Of a stretch of DNA of 64,000 nt, positions 38,101-45,076 are shown one piece after another. A program made the position numbers and the translations under genes. Source of the DNA: Aulosira sp. FACHB-615 (GTDB lineage Bacteria; Cyanobacteriota; Cyanobacteriia; Cyanobacteriales; Nostocaceae). Under the pieces are notes generated by a model. That model ran no database searches and was not told where the DNA came from. It saw only the letters and a list, made by a program, of their open reading frames with translations. Position 1 is the first letter of the stretch, and each line of letters begins with the position of its first letter. The stretch is taken from assembly GCF_014698045.1 (NCBI RefSeq), contig NZ_JACJSE010000002.1, forward strand, positions 248,001 to 312,000, given 5' to 3'.

Positions 38101-39362
38101 TGGCACTTCATGACATTACACAGCAGAAGTTGTTTGAGGAAGAACGCGCCCAGTTATTAGCTCAAGAGCAGTCAGCCCGCTTAGAAGCGGAGGCATCTAA
38201 CCGAACGAAGGATGAGTTTTTATCTCTTTTATCCCACGAACTTCGCAACCCCCTCCACAATATTCTGGGATGGTCTGATTTACTCCAGAAGCAAAACTTT
38301 GATACTGCTCAAATGAATCGAGCCGTTGACATGATCCAGCGTAGTGCTAGAGCGCAAGTCCAAATGATTGAGGATCTTCTCGATATCTCGCGGATTACCA
38401 CTGGCAAACTGCATCTGAATATTTATCCAATTGATCTCCGCTTTGTGATTGAGGCAGCCCTTGAGATAGTTAGATTATCAGCAGAAGCAAAAAATCTTCA
38501 AATTGAATGCCACCTGCAACCAATGGGACAGGTACTGGGGGATGGGGCGCGATTGCAGCAGATAATCTGGAATTTGCTTTCTAATGCCATCAAGTTTACA
38601 CCTGCTGAGGGACGTGTGGTGATCACACTGGAGGAAGTTAATTCCCAAGCCCAGATTCGAGTTAGTGACACAGGTATTGGCATAACTAATGATTTTCTCC
38701 CTTATGTTTTTGAGCGGTTTCGCCAAGCTGACAGTAGCAAAACTCGTGCTAATCAAGGGCTGGGGATAGGGCTGTCCCTTGTCCGTTATCTAGTCGAACT
38801 TCATGGCGGCACGGTTCAGGCAGAAAGTCCAGGTATAGGCTTAGGAACAACTATCATCGTTAAGCTACCACTGAACAGCAATCTTGAGGAGGATGTTAGC
38901 TCTTGTGAGCCAGAGGTGATAGATATTGCTGACGATGCGGAAATATCCGTTGATAACATTCCTTCCCTGGAAGGTTTGCACGTACTGGTCGTAGATGACG
39001 ATGCCGATATACGTGAATTAACGAAGATGATACTAAAAGATTACGGGGCTGAAGTAACTGCTGTCACATCTGCTGATGAAGCATTCTCAATACTCACAAG
39101 CCAACCACAGATGTATGACTTGCTATTGTCTGACATTGGAATGCCGAACCAAGATGGCTATACTTTGATCCGGCGAGTGCGCTCTCTTAGTGCTGAGGCT
39201 GGGGGAGAAATTCCCGCAGTCGCAATGACAGGGTATGCCAATAGTATTGATATCCAAGAATCTAGGAAAGCAGGCTTTCAAATGTACATTCCTAAACCCG
39301 TCGAGTTAACCCAATTGGTGTTTATGGTTGCCAACTTAGCTAGACGAACTAACAATACTTGA
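35142..39362 (+). CDS. CheB/CheR fusion with PAS domains, histidine kinase and receiver domain
   Basis: 1406 residues. CheB methylesterase (about 30-215; Ser in AASAGGLEAF, His in IQHLDPNQ, Asp in SGSDGDGAQG) is followed by CheR methyltransferase (about 230-490; SAM motif PGCATGEEVYS). A long coiled coil (about 670-760, repeated NEELQSTNEELQTAKEE) and two PAS-like regions (about 765-1000) come next. The histidine kinase has its phosphoacceptor in SLLSHELRNPLHNILGW (near 1030) and ATP-binding GIGLSLVRYLVE. A receiver ends the chain (about 1280-1400; VLVVDDDADIREL, Asp in LLLSDIGMP). It joins methylation-type adaptation with phosphorelay in one cytoplasmic protein; no transmembrane segment is seen. 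No chemoreceptor gene is adjacent. Confidence 0.93.
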   Translation: MNPNQSSASSPSDSMAVEKLTQKQQDKSNNLFPIVGIAASAGGLEAFTQLLSHLPIDTGMAFVLIQHLDPNQKSLLTEILAKTTQMPVCEVQNGMLVEPNQVYVIPPNRKMTLLKGVLQLAPREKIHGKYMPADAFFASLAAEIGSKAISVVLSGSDGDGAQGSEAIKAAGGITFAQCEASAQFSSMPNTAIATGDVDFILPPHKIAEELAKIARHPNVTHPLSSQTVEPLPKSEAALPTIFAMLFTATGVDFTHYKQTTIKRRIARRMVLYNLESLEDYVEYLQNHPDEVQALYYEILISVTSFFRDPDAYQALKERVFPVISQGKSVDEPIRIWIPGCATGEEVYSIAISLMEFLENVLPKPAIQIFATDINETAIEKARLGIYKPSQIVDVSAERLRRFFNQVESGYQISKPIRELCVFAKQNLISEPPFSNLDLISCRNVLIYFESVLQKQVMPIFHYSLKPTGFLMLGVAESAGEFSNLFTLADRKNNIYTKKLIPTPLNFNFATSNYPVAKIAADKTMSHKTWDITYLNKQADQILLNRYVPVGVMINDNMDILQFRGETSPYLRPAPGVPSFNLFKMARKGLLEELRTAIHQAKRQNISVRKEQIQIEGSEPSRKVNVEVIPFQPDSGETRGFLVLFEDVPALTNPQLSIKPGNVEQVGTEEILRLQQELATTKQELAATQEYLQLISQEHEATTQHLKVANEEILSSNEELQSTNEELQTAKEEVQATNEELHTTNQELQSRNLELHNVNNDLLNLLSSVNIPILILTNDLRIRRFTPTAQRLLNLIPTDVGRPLSDIRSTIEVPNLQSLIIEVIDTLNLKELEAQDTEGRWYNLRIRPYRTTENQIDGVVMVFMDIDALKRSTQQLQQALDYAEAVVETMPEPLVVLNADLQVIKSNRAFYRMFQVTPAQTEQQLIFELGNGHWNIPQVQSILEEILTHNTQIEGFEVCCDFEKIGQKTILLNGYKILQPGNQQMILLALHDITQQKLFEEERAQLLAQEQSARLEAEASNRTKDEFLSLLSHELRNPLHNILGWSDLLQKQNFDTAQMNRAVDMIQRSARAQVQMIEDLLDISRITTGKLHLNIYPIDLRFVIEAALEIVRLSAEAKNLQIECHLQPMGQVLGDGARLQQIIWNLLSNAIKFTPAEGRVVITLEEVNSQAQIRVSDTGIGITNDFLPYVFERFRQADSSKTRANQGLGIGLSLVRYLVELHGGTVQAESPGIGLGTTIIVKLPLNSNLEEDVSSCEPEVIDIADDAEISVDNIPSLEGLHVLVVDDDADIRELTKMILKDYGAEVTAVTSADEAFSILTSQPQMYDLLLSDIGMPNQDGYTLIRRVRSLSAEAGGEIPAVAMTGYANSIDIQESRKAGFQMYIPKPVELTQLVFMVANLARRTNNT

Positions 39363-39505
39363 ATAGGACTTACGCACCAAGATTGTCTGTGGAGGTGGGG
39401 TTTAGGGGTGAAAGGGTATGGGGTGTAAGAGTTTTAGATACATACACCCCTATACCCCTACACCCTTAAACCCTTGATATTTCGTCTTACTGCGTAAGTC
39501 CTATT
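39362..39505. repeat. MITE-like repeat, family A, copy 5 (best-preserved ends)
   Basis: A 15-bp perfect inverted pair AATAGGACTTACGCA / TGCGTAAGTCCTATT bounds 144 bp with no coding capacity. It begins at the stop codon of the hybrid kinase. Confidence 0.9.
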
Positions 39506-39563
39506 ATTATTAAACGCCTTTGATTCCGGTATGTTCGCTTTCTCGGCACTCAGCTTTTTGATT

Positions 39564-39665
39564 GAAAAAGGAGAGCCACTTGAGCAGCTCTCCAGATCAT
39601 CAGGGTGCATCTACTTAACACAGCATATCATTTTTGCCATGAGGAGTATCACCCATTATTTGTTT
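39564..39665 (-). ncRNA. Probable small RNA, copy 1
   Basis: On the minus strand, a promoter-like TTCTTAACAATATTTATAC (39688-39670) is followed about 60 nt later by a box GTAGATGCACCCTGATGA (39614-39597). A terminator hairpin GGAGAGC/GCTCTCC (39593-39570) with TTTTTC ends it. The same three elements, spaced alike, occur at 40176-40290. It is about 100 nt long. I know no named RNA with this box. Confidence 0.6.
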
Positions 39666-39940
39666 TTTTGTATAAATATTGTTAAGAATTTACCCTTAGA
39701 TTACTGAGATATAAAATTTTAAATGAAAATGGTAAATTTTATTACTAGTCTGTGTCACATTTCAAAATGCACATTGGCTATTATGGTGAGCTTGGATGAG
39801 ATATCATTCGTTTTTTTGGTTAAACAAGAGTTTTGGGAAAAACAACCTAGTAGTTAACTGTTATGCTGCTTGTAAATTTTTGGGTGCTGTCTGCTAGATG
39901 TCGAGTATAAAGCCAATCAATTGAATACTTTGAGCAATCC

Positions 39941-40090
39941 AGGACTTACGCACCAAACTTGTCTGTAGGAATTGGGTATGGGGGTGAAAGAGTATGGGGT
40001 GTAAGGGTTTTGAATACTTACACCCTTATACCCTCATACCCCTGCACCCTGTGATAAAACCTTCTTTTTTTGTTTTTTGCGTAAGTCATA
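39941..40090. repeat. MITE-like repeat, family A, copy 6
   Basis: AGGACTTACGCACCAAACTT to TTTTTTGCGTAAGTCAT. Lies between the two small-RNA copies. Confidence 0.85.
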
Positions 40091-40175
40091 CGATCAATAC
40101 TGTTATCACTTCAATGAATATAGCTATGCCAAATCAAGATTTTTTATGTGAGAGAAACATAACTTTCTCATTAAT

Positions 40176-40280
40176 AAATAAGGAGAGCAGCTGAGGCAAC
40201 TCTCCGAAGCATTAGGGTGAATCTACTAACAATAGAATAGCCTTTTAATTGTGAGGGCTATTACTGAGTAGATGGTATTT
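40176..40280 (-). ncRNA. Probable small RNA, copy 2
   Basis: Minus-strand promoter-like TTCTTTACAGTATATTTACT (about 40302-40283), box GTAGATTCACCCTAATG (40226-40210) and terminator hairpin GGAGAG/CTCTCC (40205-40182) with TTATTTATT. It starts about 80 bp past the gatB stop, so read-through from gatB could also contribute and the hairpin may double as the gatB terminator. Confidence 0.55.
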
Positions 40281-40360
40281 TTAGTAAATATACTGTAAAG
40301 AAATTACTGAACTAAAACTGGTCAGAATGCTTGATTTGAGGGCATTGACTTTCTTTCATA

Positions 40361-41836
40361 CTAGGCATTGAGCTTTTTCTCCACCAGTTCGTTAGTTAAT
40401 TTCGGATCAGCACGTTTGCTAGTCTTTTTCAGCACTTGTCCCACAAAGAAGCCTTTGAGATTGGTGTTACCGTTGCGATATTTTTCGAGTTCTTTGGGGT
40501 TAGCCGCAATCACTTCATCAACAATGGGTTCTAGGACACTGGGGTCAGTGATTAACTCTTGACCAGCAAAGGCTTTTTCTGGAGTCACACCTTGGAGTAA
40601 ATCTGGCAATTTTTCTTTAGCTTGGGCGTTGCTAATTTTGCCAGTCTCGATGCGGGTGATAACTTCAGCCAAGTTCGCTGGAGTTAAAGCAATATCAGAA
40701 ATGCTGAGTTTTTGCTTGTTGAGATATGCGGCGATATCTTGAGTAATCCAGTTAGCTGCGGCTTTGGGGCTTGCGCCAGATGCGATCGCTGCTTCAAAAT
40801 ATTCTGATACGTAACGCTCTTCTGTCAAGACTCGTGCATCATAAGCCGAAAGTCCTAGTTCAGTTTCGTAGCGATGACGCTTTTGGGCGGGGAGTTCTGG
40901 TAGTTCGCTATGCCATGATTCTAATTGACTATCGGTGACTTCAATGGGGGCTAAATCAGGTTCGGGGAAGTAGCGATAATCGCTAGAACCTTCCTTTGTC
41001 CGCATACTAATCGTGCGTTGTGAACCTTCTTCCCACAACCGCGTTTCTTGAATGATGCGTTCTCCGGCTTCCACAGCCGCAATTTGACGTTCAATCTCGT
41101 ATTCAATCGCCCGTTGAATGGCGTTGAAGGAGTTCATATTTTTAATTTCTACCTTCGTCCCGAATTTTTCTTGTCCGACGGGACGCACAGAAATATTTAC
41201 GTCGCAACGCAATGATCCTTCTTGCATATTCCCGTCACTCACACCGAGATAGCGCATAATCCGGCGGAGTTCTTGGGCGTATTCTGCGGCTTCTTGTCCC
41301 GAACGAATATCAGGTTCCGAGACAATTTCTACTAAGGGTACACCTGCACGATTGTAGTCTACTAAAGAATAGCTGGAACCAGACAGGCGATCGCTTCCCG
41401 CATGTACCAATTTACCTGCATCTTCTTCCATGTGCAGGCGGGTAATTCCAATACGTTTGCGGACAGGATTACCATCAGCATCTACCAACTCAATTTCGAT
41501 CCAACCATGTTCCGCAATGGGTAAGTCATATTGAGAAATTTGGTAGTTTTTCGGTAAATCAGGATAAAAATACTGTTTACGGTCAAATTTGCTATATTTA
41601 GCGATTTGGCAATTCAACGCTAAACCTGCTTTTACCGCGTACTCTAGGACTTTTTCGTTAAGTACGGGCAGAACCCCAGGTAATCCCATACACACGGGGT
41701 CAATGTTAGTATTTGGATCAGCACCGAACGCCGTAGAGCTACTAGAGAAAATTTTGGTATTCGTACTGAGCTGACAATGGGTTTCTAGACCAATAATCGC
41801 TTCGTACTCAGTTTTGACTGGAGTAGCAGAAGTCAT
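40361..41836 (-). CDS. gatB: Aspartyl/glutamyl-tRNA amidotransferase subunit B
   Basis: 491 residues. It begins YEAIIGLETHCQLSTNTK and contains the family motifs DYNRAGVPLVEIVSEPD, NMNSFNAIQRAIEYE and RYFPEPDLAP. The C-terminal YqeY-like tail ends VGQVLKKTSKRADPKLTNEL. GatB selects Glu-tRNA(Gln) or Asp-tRNA(Asn) for amidation in the GatCAB complex. Normal length. Partners gatA and gatC are not nearby, as is usual in cyanobacteria. Confidence 0.97.
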   Translation of the reverse strand: MTSATPVKTEYEAIIGLETHCQLSTNTKIFSSSSTAFGADPNTNIDPVCMGLPGVLPVLNEKVLEYAVKAGLALNCQIAKYSKFDRKQYFYPDLPKNYQISQYDLPIAEHGWIEIELVDADGNPVRKRIGITRLHMEEDAGKLVHAGSDRLSGSSYSLVDYNRAGVPLVEIVSEPDIRSGQEAAEYAQELRRIMRYLGVSDGNMQEGSLRCDVNISVRPVGQEKFGTKVEIKNMNSFNAIQRAIEYEIERQIAAVEAGERIIQETRLWEEGSQRTISMRTKEGSSDYRYFPEPDLAPIEVTDSQLESWHSELPELPAQKRHRYETELGLSAYDARVLTEERYVSEYFEAAIASGASPKAAANWITQDIAAYLNKQKLSISDIALTPANLAEVITRIETGKISNAQAKEKLPDLLQGVTPEKAFAGQELITDPSVLEPIVDEVIAANPKELEKYRNGNTNLKGFFVGQVLKKTSKRADPKLTNELVEKKLNA

Positions 41837-42117
41837 AAGATTTAAAGTTCGACCAATTTACACGTAAATTACTATTTTAGCCTCGCCTTGACAAGTTCTT
41901 ACTGTATGAACTCTGAGCTTAAATGAATGTCTCGCAAACTCCAAATTTGGGTGAACCGCAATTAACCCCAGCAAATGAGAACTACAAAACATACCAACCC
42001 AACAAATTTAATTAACGCTACTTTTTGGATTTCCGACTTCCACCTTTTTGTACTAGCCCATTCTGCCAATTAAAATGAGAAAAGCTGCACAATTATCTTT
42101 GCTACTACCCTAGCTAC

Positions 42118-42474
42118 ATGATTATGGATGCACACCCAGAATTTCAACCAGGACAAATTGTGTCTTTAGCGCATAGTGACAAGAATTTGTATGCGGAAGT
42201 GATTGAAGTTGTTGTGTCCCGTCAGTTGTGTTGGGTGCGTCCTTTACTACTGGCTAACCATACTCAAGAACCACCACTAATTACAGACTTGCGAGACGCA
42301 TCTGACTTGCTTTGGCCTCTCCAATTATTTCGCCCTGCATTAGACACGGAAGTAATTACCCTGTTGAGTCAGGTTTTAGTCAAAGAACCAAAAGGGGAAC
42401 CAGACTTGGCGGCTAAACAACAACTGCAACAATTTATCCAGCAGATGTGGCAAAGTCGAAAGTCTGAAGTGTGA
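42118..42474 (+). CDS. Conserved-type cyanobacterial protein of unknown function
   Basis: 118 residues (or 116 from the second ATG two codons later). It opens HPEFQPGQIVSLAHSDKNLYAEVIEVVVSRQLCWVRPLLL, a beta-rich stretch, and ends in a helical QQLQQFIQQMWQSRK. No signal or membrane segment. I cannot name a domain. Downstream (42465-42610) are TGAAGTG-type heptamer repeats and their inverse. Confidence 0.6.
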   Translation: MIMDAHPEFQPGQIVSLAHSDKNLYAEVIEVVVSRQLCWVRPLLLANHTQEPPLITDLRDASDLLWPLQLFRPALDTEVITLLSQVLVKEPKGEPDLAAKQQLQQFIQQMWQSRKSEV

Positions 42475-42612
42475 AGTATGAAGTATGAAATTTTAGACTT
42501 CATAATTGCATGATTTCAGGATATTCATCTCACGCAGAGGCGCGGAGGCGCAGAGAGGTTAATGAGTTTGTCAGCAACGCCGATATTTCACACTTCACAC
42601 TTCACACTTCAG
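42465..42612. repeat. Heptamer tandem repeats in inverted arrangement
   Basis: TGAAGTGTGAAGTATGAAGT at 42466-42487 and the inverse TTCACACTTCACACTTCACA at 42588-42608, bracketing GCGGAGGCGCAGAG. Related tracts occur near 51972, 59814 and 59973. They are the short tandemly repeated repetitive sequences typical of heterocystous cyanobacteria. Confidence 0.75.
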
Positions 42613-42618
42613 ACTTTT

Positions 42619-43788
42619 TTAGTAACAAATACCAGCATCCTTCATTCGCTCAATGGCTTCTTCCATTCGTTCTTCAGAGATAGTTAAAGCAATACGGAAG
42701 AAGCCTTCACCAGATACACCGTAACCACTACCTGGAGCCACCATAATGCCGCATTTGTCAAGCAGTAAATTTACAAATTCCGCAGAAGTATAGCCAGCAG
42801 GAACAGGAACCCATACATAAAGGGTAGCTTTTGGTGGTTGAATCGGCCATCCTAAAGATTGCAATCCTTTAACGATGGTGTCACGACGATTTTGATAAAC
42901 AGACATCAAAGTTTGCAGTTCGGCTTCTGAAGTATTGTAAGCTGCGATCGCAGCTGTTTGAATAGCCTTAAACACTCCCGAATCAACGTTGGTTTTAACT
43001 TGCCTTAAACCCTGAATACCCAGCGCATTCCCCACAACAAAACCAACCCGCCAGCCTGTCATATTGTAAGACTTCGACAAACTGTGAAACTCAATGGCGA
43101 TATCCTTCGCCCCAGGAACTTGCAACACACTCGGCGGTTTATAGCCGTTGTATGCCATCTCTGAGTAAGCATTGTCATGACACAGCAAGATGTTGTACTG
43201 CTTACAAAAATCTACTAATTCGGCAAAAAACTCAAGTGTGGCAACTCCCCCAGTGGGATTATTGGGGTAATTAATCCACAACAGCTTGGCTTTTTGGGCA
43301 ATTTCTTCAGGAATTGCGTTTAAATCTGGTAAAAACTGATTTTCTGCCTTCAGTGGCATTGTGAATGGTTCGCCATCAGCAAAAATTGTAGAAGTGCGAT
43401 ACACCGGATACCCAGGATCGGGGATGAGTGTATAGTCTCCCGCCTCCACAAAAGCTAAAAAAGTATTATGTATCGCCTCTTTAGAACCGATAGATGCTAC
43501 AACCTCTGTATCTGGATTTAAATCAGTTACCCCAAACCGACGTTCCATCCACTTAGCAGCCGCTTGCCGAAATTCTTGTGTTCCTTCGTAGGGCGGATAG
43601 TTATGGGTGGCACTATTGTCAATTGCCGCGTGCATCACCTGGAGAATATGTGCTGGGGTCGGTTTATCGGGGTCGCCTATTGCCATATTAATGATATCAA
43701 CTCCCTCGGCGACGAGTTTTGCTCGTTTACGGTTAATTTCAGCAAAGAGGTAGGGAGGAATTTTTTCTAGGCGTTTAGCGAAGTGCAT
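42619..43788 (-). CDS. Class I/II aminotransferase, LL-diaminopimelate aminotransferase type
   Basis: 389 residues. Fold-type I PLP enzyme with YPPYEGTQEFRQAAAKW, NYPNNPTGGVAT, CHDNAYSEMAYNGY and the PLP lysine in SLSKSYNMTGWRVGF (near 239). The closest pattern I recognise is the LL-diaminopimelate aminotransferase (DapL)-like group of cyanobacteria, which makes lysine and peptidoglycan precursor in one step. A different amino-acid aminotransferase role is possible, since many genomes carry two such genes. Confidence 0.8.
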   Translation of the reverse strand: MHFAKRLEKIPPYLFAEINRKRAKLVAEGVDIINMAIGDPDKPTPAHILQVMHAAIDNSATHNYPPYEGTQEFRQAAAKWMERRFGVTDLNPDTEVVASIGSKEAIHNTFLAFVEAGDYTLIPDPGYPVYRTSTIFADGEPFTMPLKAENQFLPDLNAIPEEIAQKAKLLWINYPNNPTGGVATLEFFAELVDFCKQYNILLCHDNAYSEMAYNGYKPPSVLQVPGAKDIAIEFHSLSKSYNMTGWRVGFVVGNALGIQGLRQVKTNVDSGVFKAIQTAAIAAYNTSEAELQTLMSVYQNRRDTIVKGLQSLGWPIQPPKATLYVWVPVPAGYTSAEFVNLLLDKCGIMVAPGSGYGVSGEGFFRIALTISEERMEEAIERMKDAGICY

Positions 43789-43938
43789 GGCGACTTAATA
43801 TTAATGCAAACATTAATGCTAACTAGCACAGTTTACGCCACACCAGGTAACTAAACAGTAAATCTCACAGAAAATTTCCCAGGCTAGGGGTTAGACATTA
43901 GAAATGAATTGCTATAACAAATGACCAATGACTAAAGA

Positions 43939-44142
43939 TTAATATCCCCAGCTAGGAACTAGCTTGATTCTGCCAGCATCCATTTCGGCCATTAATAATT
44001 CCAAAGCTTCGTAGTCTACATCCGAAATATAACCATTTTGAGTTAATTCGGAGTTAATTTCATTTTCTATCTCTGGAGTTAATTTTTTAATATCAAGAGC
44101 CTTTTCTACCAGTTGGCGAATAGCATACTTACTCGTTCTCAT
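43939..44142 (-). CDS. Small protein of unknown function
   Basis: 67 residues, MRTSKYAIRQLVEKALDIKK and an acidic middle (DYEALELLMAEMDAGRIKLVPSWGY). No Cys, membrane segment or named domain. A CRP-type palindrome lies 80-95 bp upstream of its start. The shape resembles small cyanobacterial proteins kept across Nostocales, but I cannot name it. Confidence 0.5.
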   Translation of the reverse strand: MRTSKYAIRQLVEKALDIKKLTPEIENEINSELTQNGYISDVDYEALELLMAEMDAGRIKLVPSWGY

Positions 44143-44221
44143 ATTGATTAACCCATTTTAGGTAATACTAAATTATCTGGGATGTAGCTAAGTAAAAATT
44201 GTGATCTAGATTTATAAAATT

Positions 44222-44237
44222 AGTGATTTAGATCACA
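44222..44237. promoter_or_regulatory. CRP-type operator
   Basis: AGTGATTTAGATCACA matches the CRP-family consensus TGTGA-N6-TCACA at 9 of the 10 fixed positions. An extra TGTGATCTAGA half-site lies 22 bp away (44200-44210). It is divergent between the small gene at 43939-44142 and the STAS gene at 44602. The rest of 44143-44601 shows no other feature. Confidence 0.55.
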
Positions 44238-44601
44238 TTTATCTCGCTCACTGATTTGCCTCTAGCCCGATCTTTTTTCTTCGTCAATGAGCAGATTTTA
44301 TCTCATTTTATCCGTCCAGATGAACTGGCTGAAGTATCGTTAAATTAGGCTTTTCCAGCAAATTTACCAATGAGCAATTTATTTTGTGGCTGTCTATGTT
44401 GATTGTTTGAGAAGCAATATGAAAAAAAAGTATATATGAACACATTTTACCCTGTATTTATGACAATCTTTAAAGATATACCCTTCAGTGATAAAGATTC
44501 AGCAAAGAGATGTAAGACGTATGGTCGATGTTTAAAAAAAGAGATTATGTTCAAATAAATCTCAGGTGAAAGATTTAATAACTCTAATTTAGGATGTCAA
44601 T

Positions 44602-44934
44602 ATGCAAGCAGTGCTGGAATGCCCAAAAATTGCAGTGATTCGTCTACAGGGCAAACTCAATGCCGCCAACGCATTGGAACTTGAACGAGATTTAACCACA
44701 GCATTAACGGCTAATGATGTCGCAATCTTACTTGTGGATTTGGCAGCAGTGGAGTCACTAGATAGTGCCGGCTTAATGGCGTTGGTGTCTGCGTTGAAGC
44801 TGGCGCAAAACTTGGAACGGGGCTTAAGGTTATGTTCTGTGTCTCCAGCCTTGAAAATTATCTTTGAATTAACTCAACTTGATGAGGTGTTTGAGTTTGC
44901 AGATAATGCTGAATTAGTATCGGTTAACCCATAA
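44602..44934 (+). CDS. STAS-domain protein (anti-sigma factor antagonist type)
   Basis: 110 residues covering one STAS domain. The phosphorylatable Ser is in VESLDSAGLMALVSALKLAQ (near residue 54), with the typical VIRLQGKLNAANALELERDL start. Members bind anti-sigma/switch kinases or regulate transporters. No kinase or phosphatase partner is adjacent. The ATG follows TAGGATGTCAAT. Confidence 0.88.
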   Translation: MQAVLECPKIAVIRLQGKLNAANALELERDLTTALTANDVAILLVDLAAVESLDSAGLMALVSALKLAQNLERGLRLCSVSPALKIIFELTQLDEVFEFADNAELVSVNP

Positions 44935-45076
44935 ATCTAGCATGTAAGTAATCTTTGTAGCAAGGGTTTGTAAAGGATGTTTTCAGTTACAAAGATAAGA
45001 CTATGCTGCGACCAAATCAGTGCTAAGGTTGGAGGTGATTATCTGTAAATCATAAAAGTAGCTAGAAGATAGCACA

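Noticed and set aside
39994..40194. 66-codon open frame
   Set aside because: It begins in a family A repeat and runs into the small-RNA terminator; incidental.
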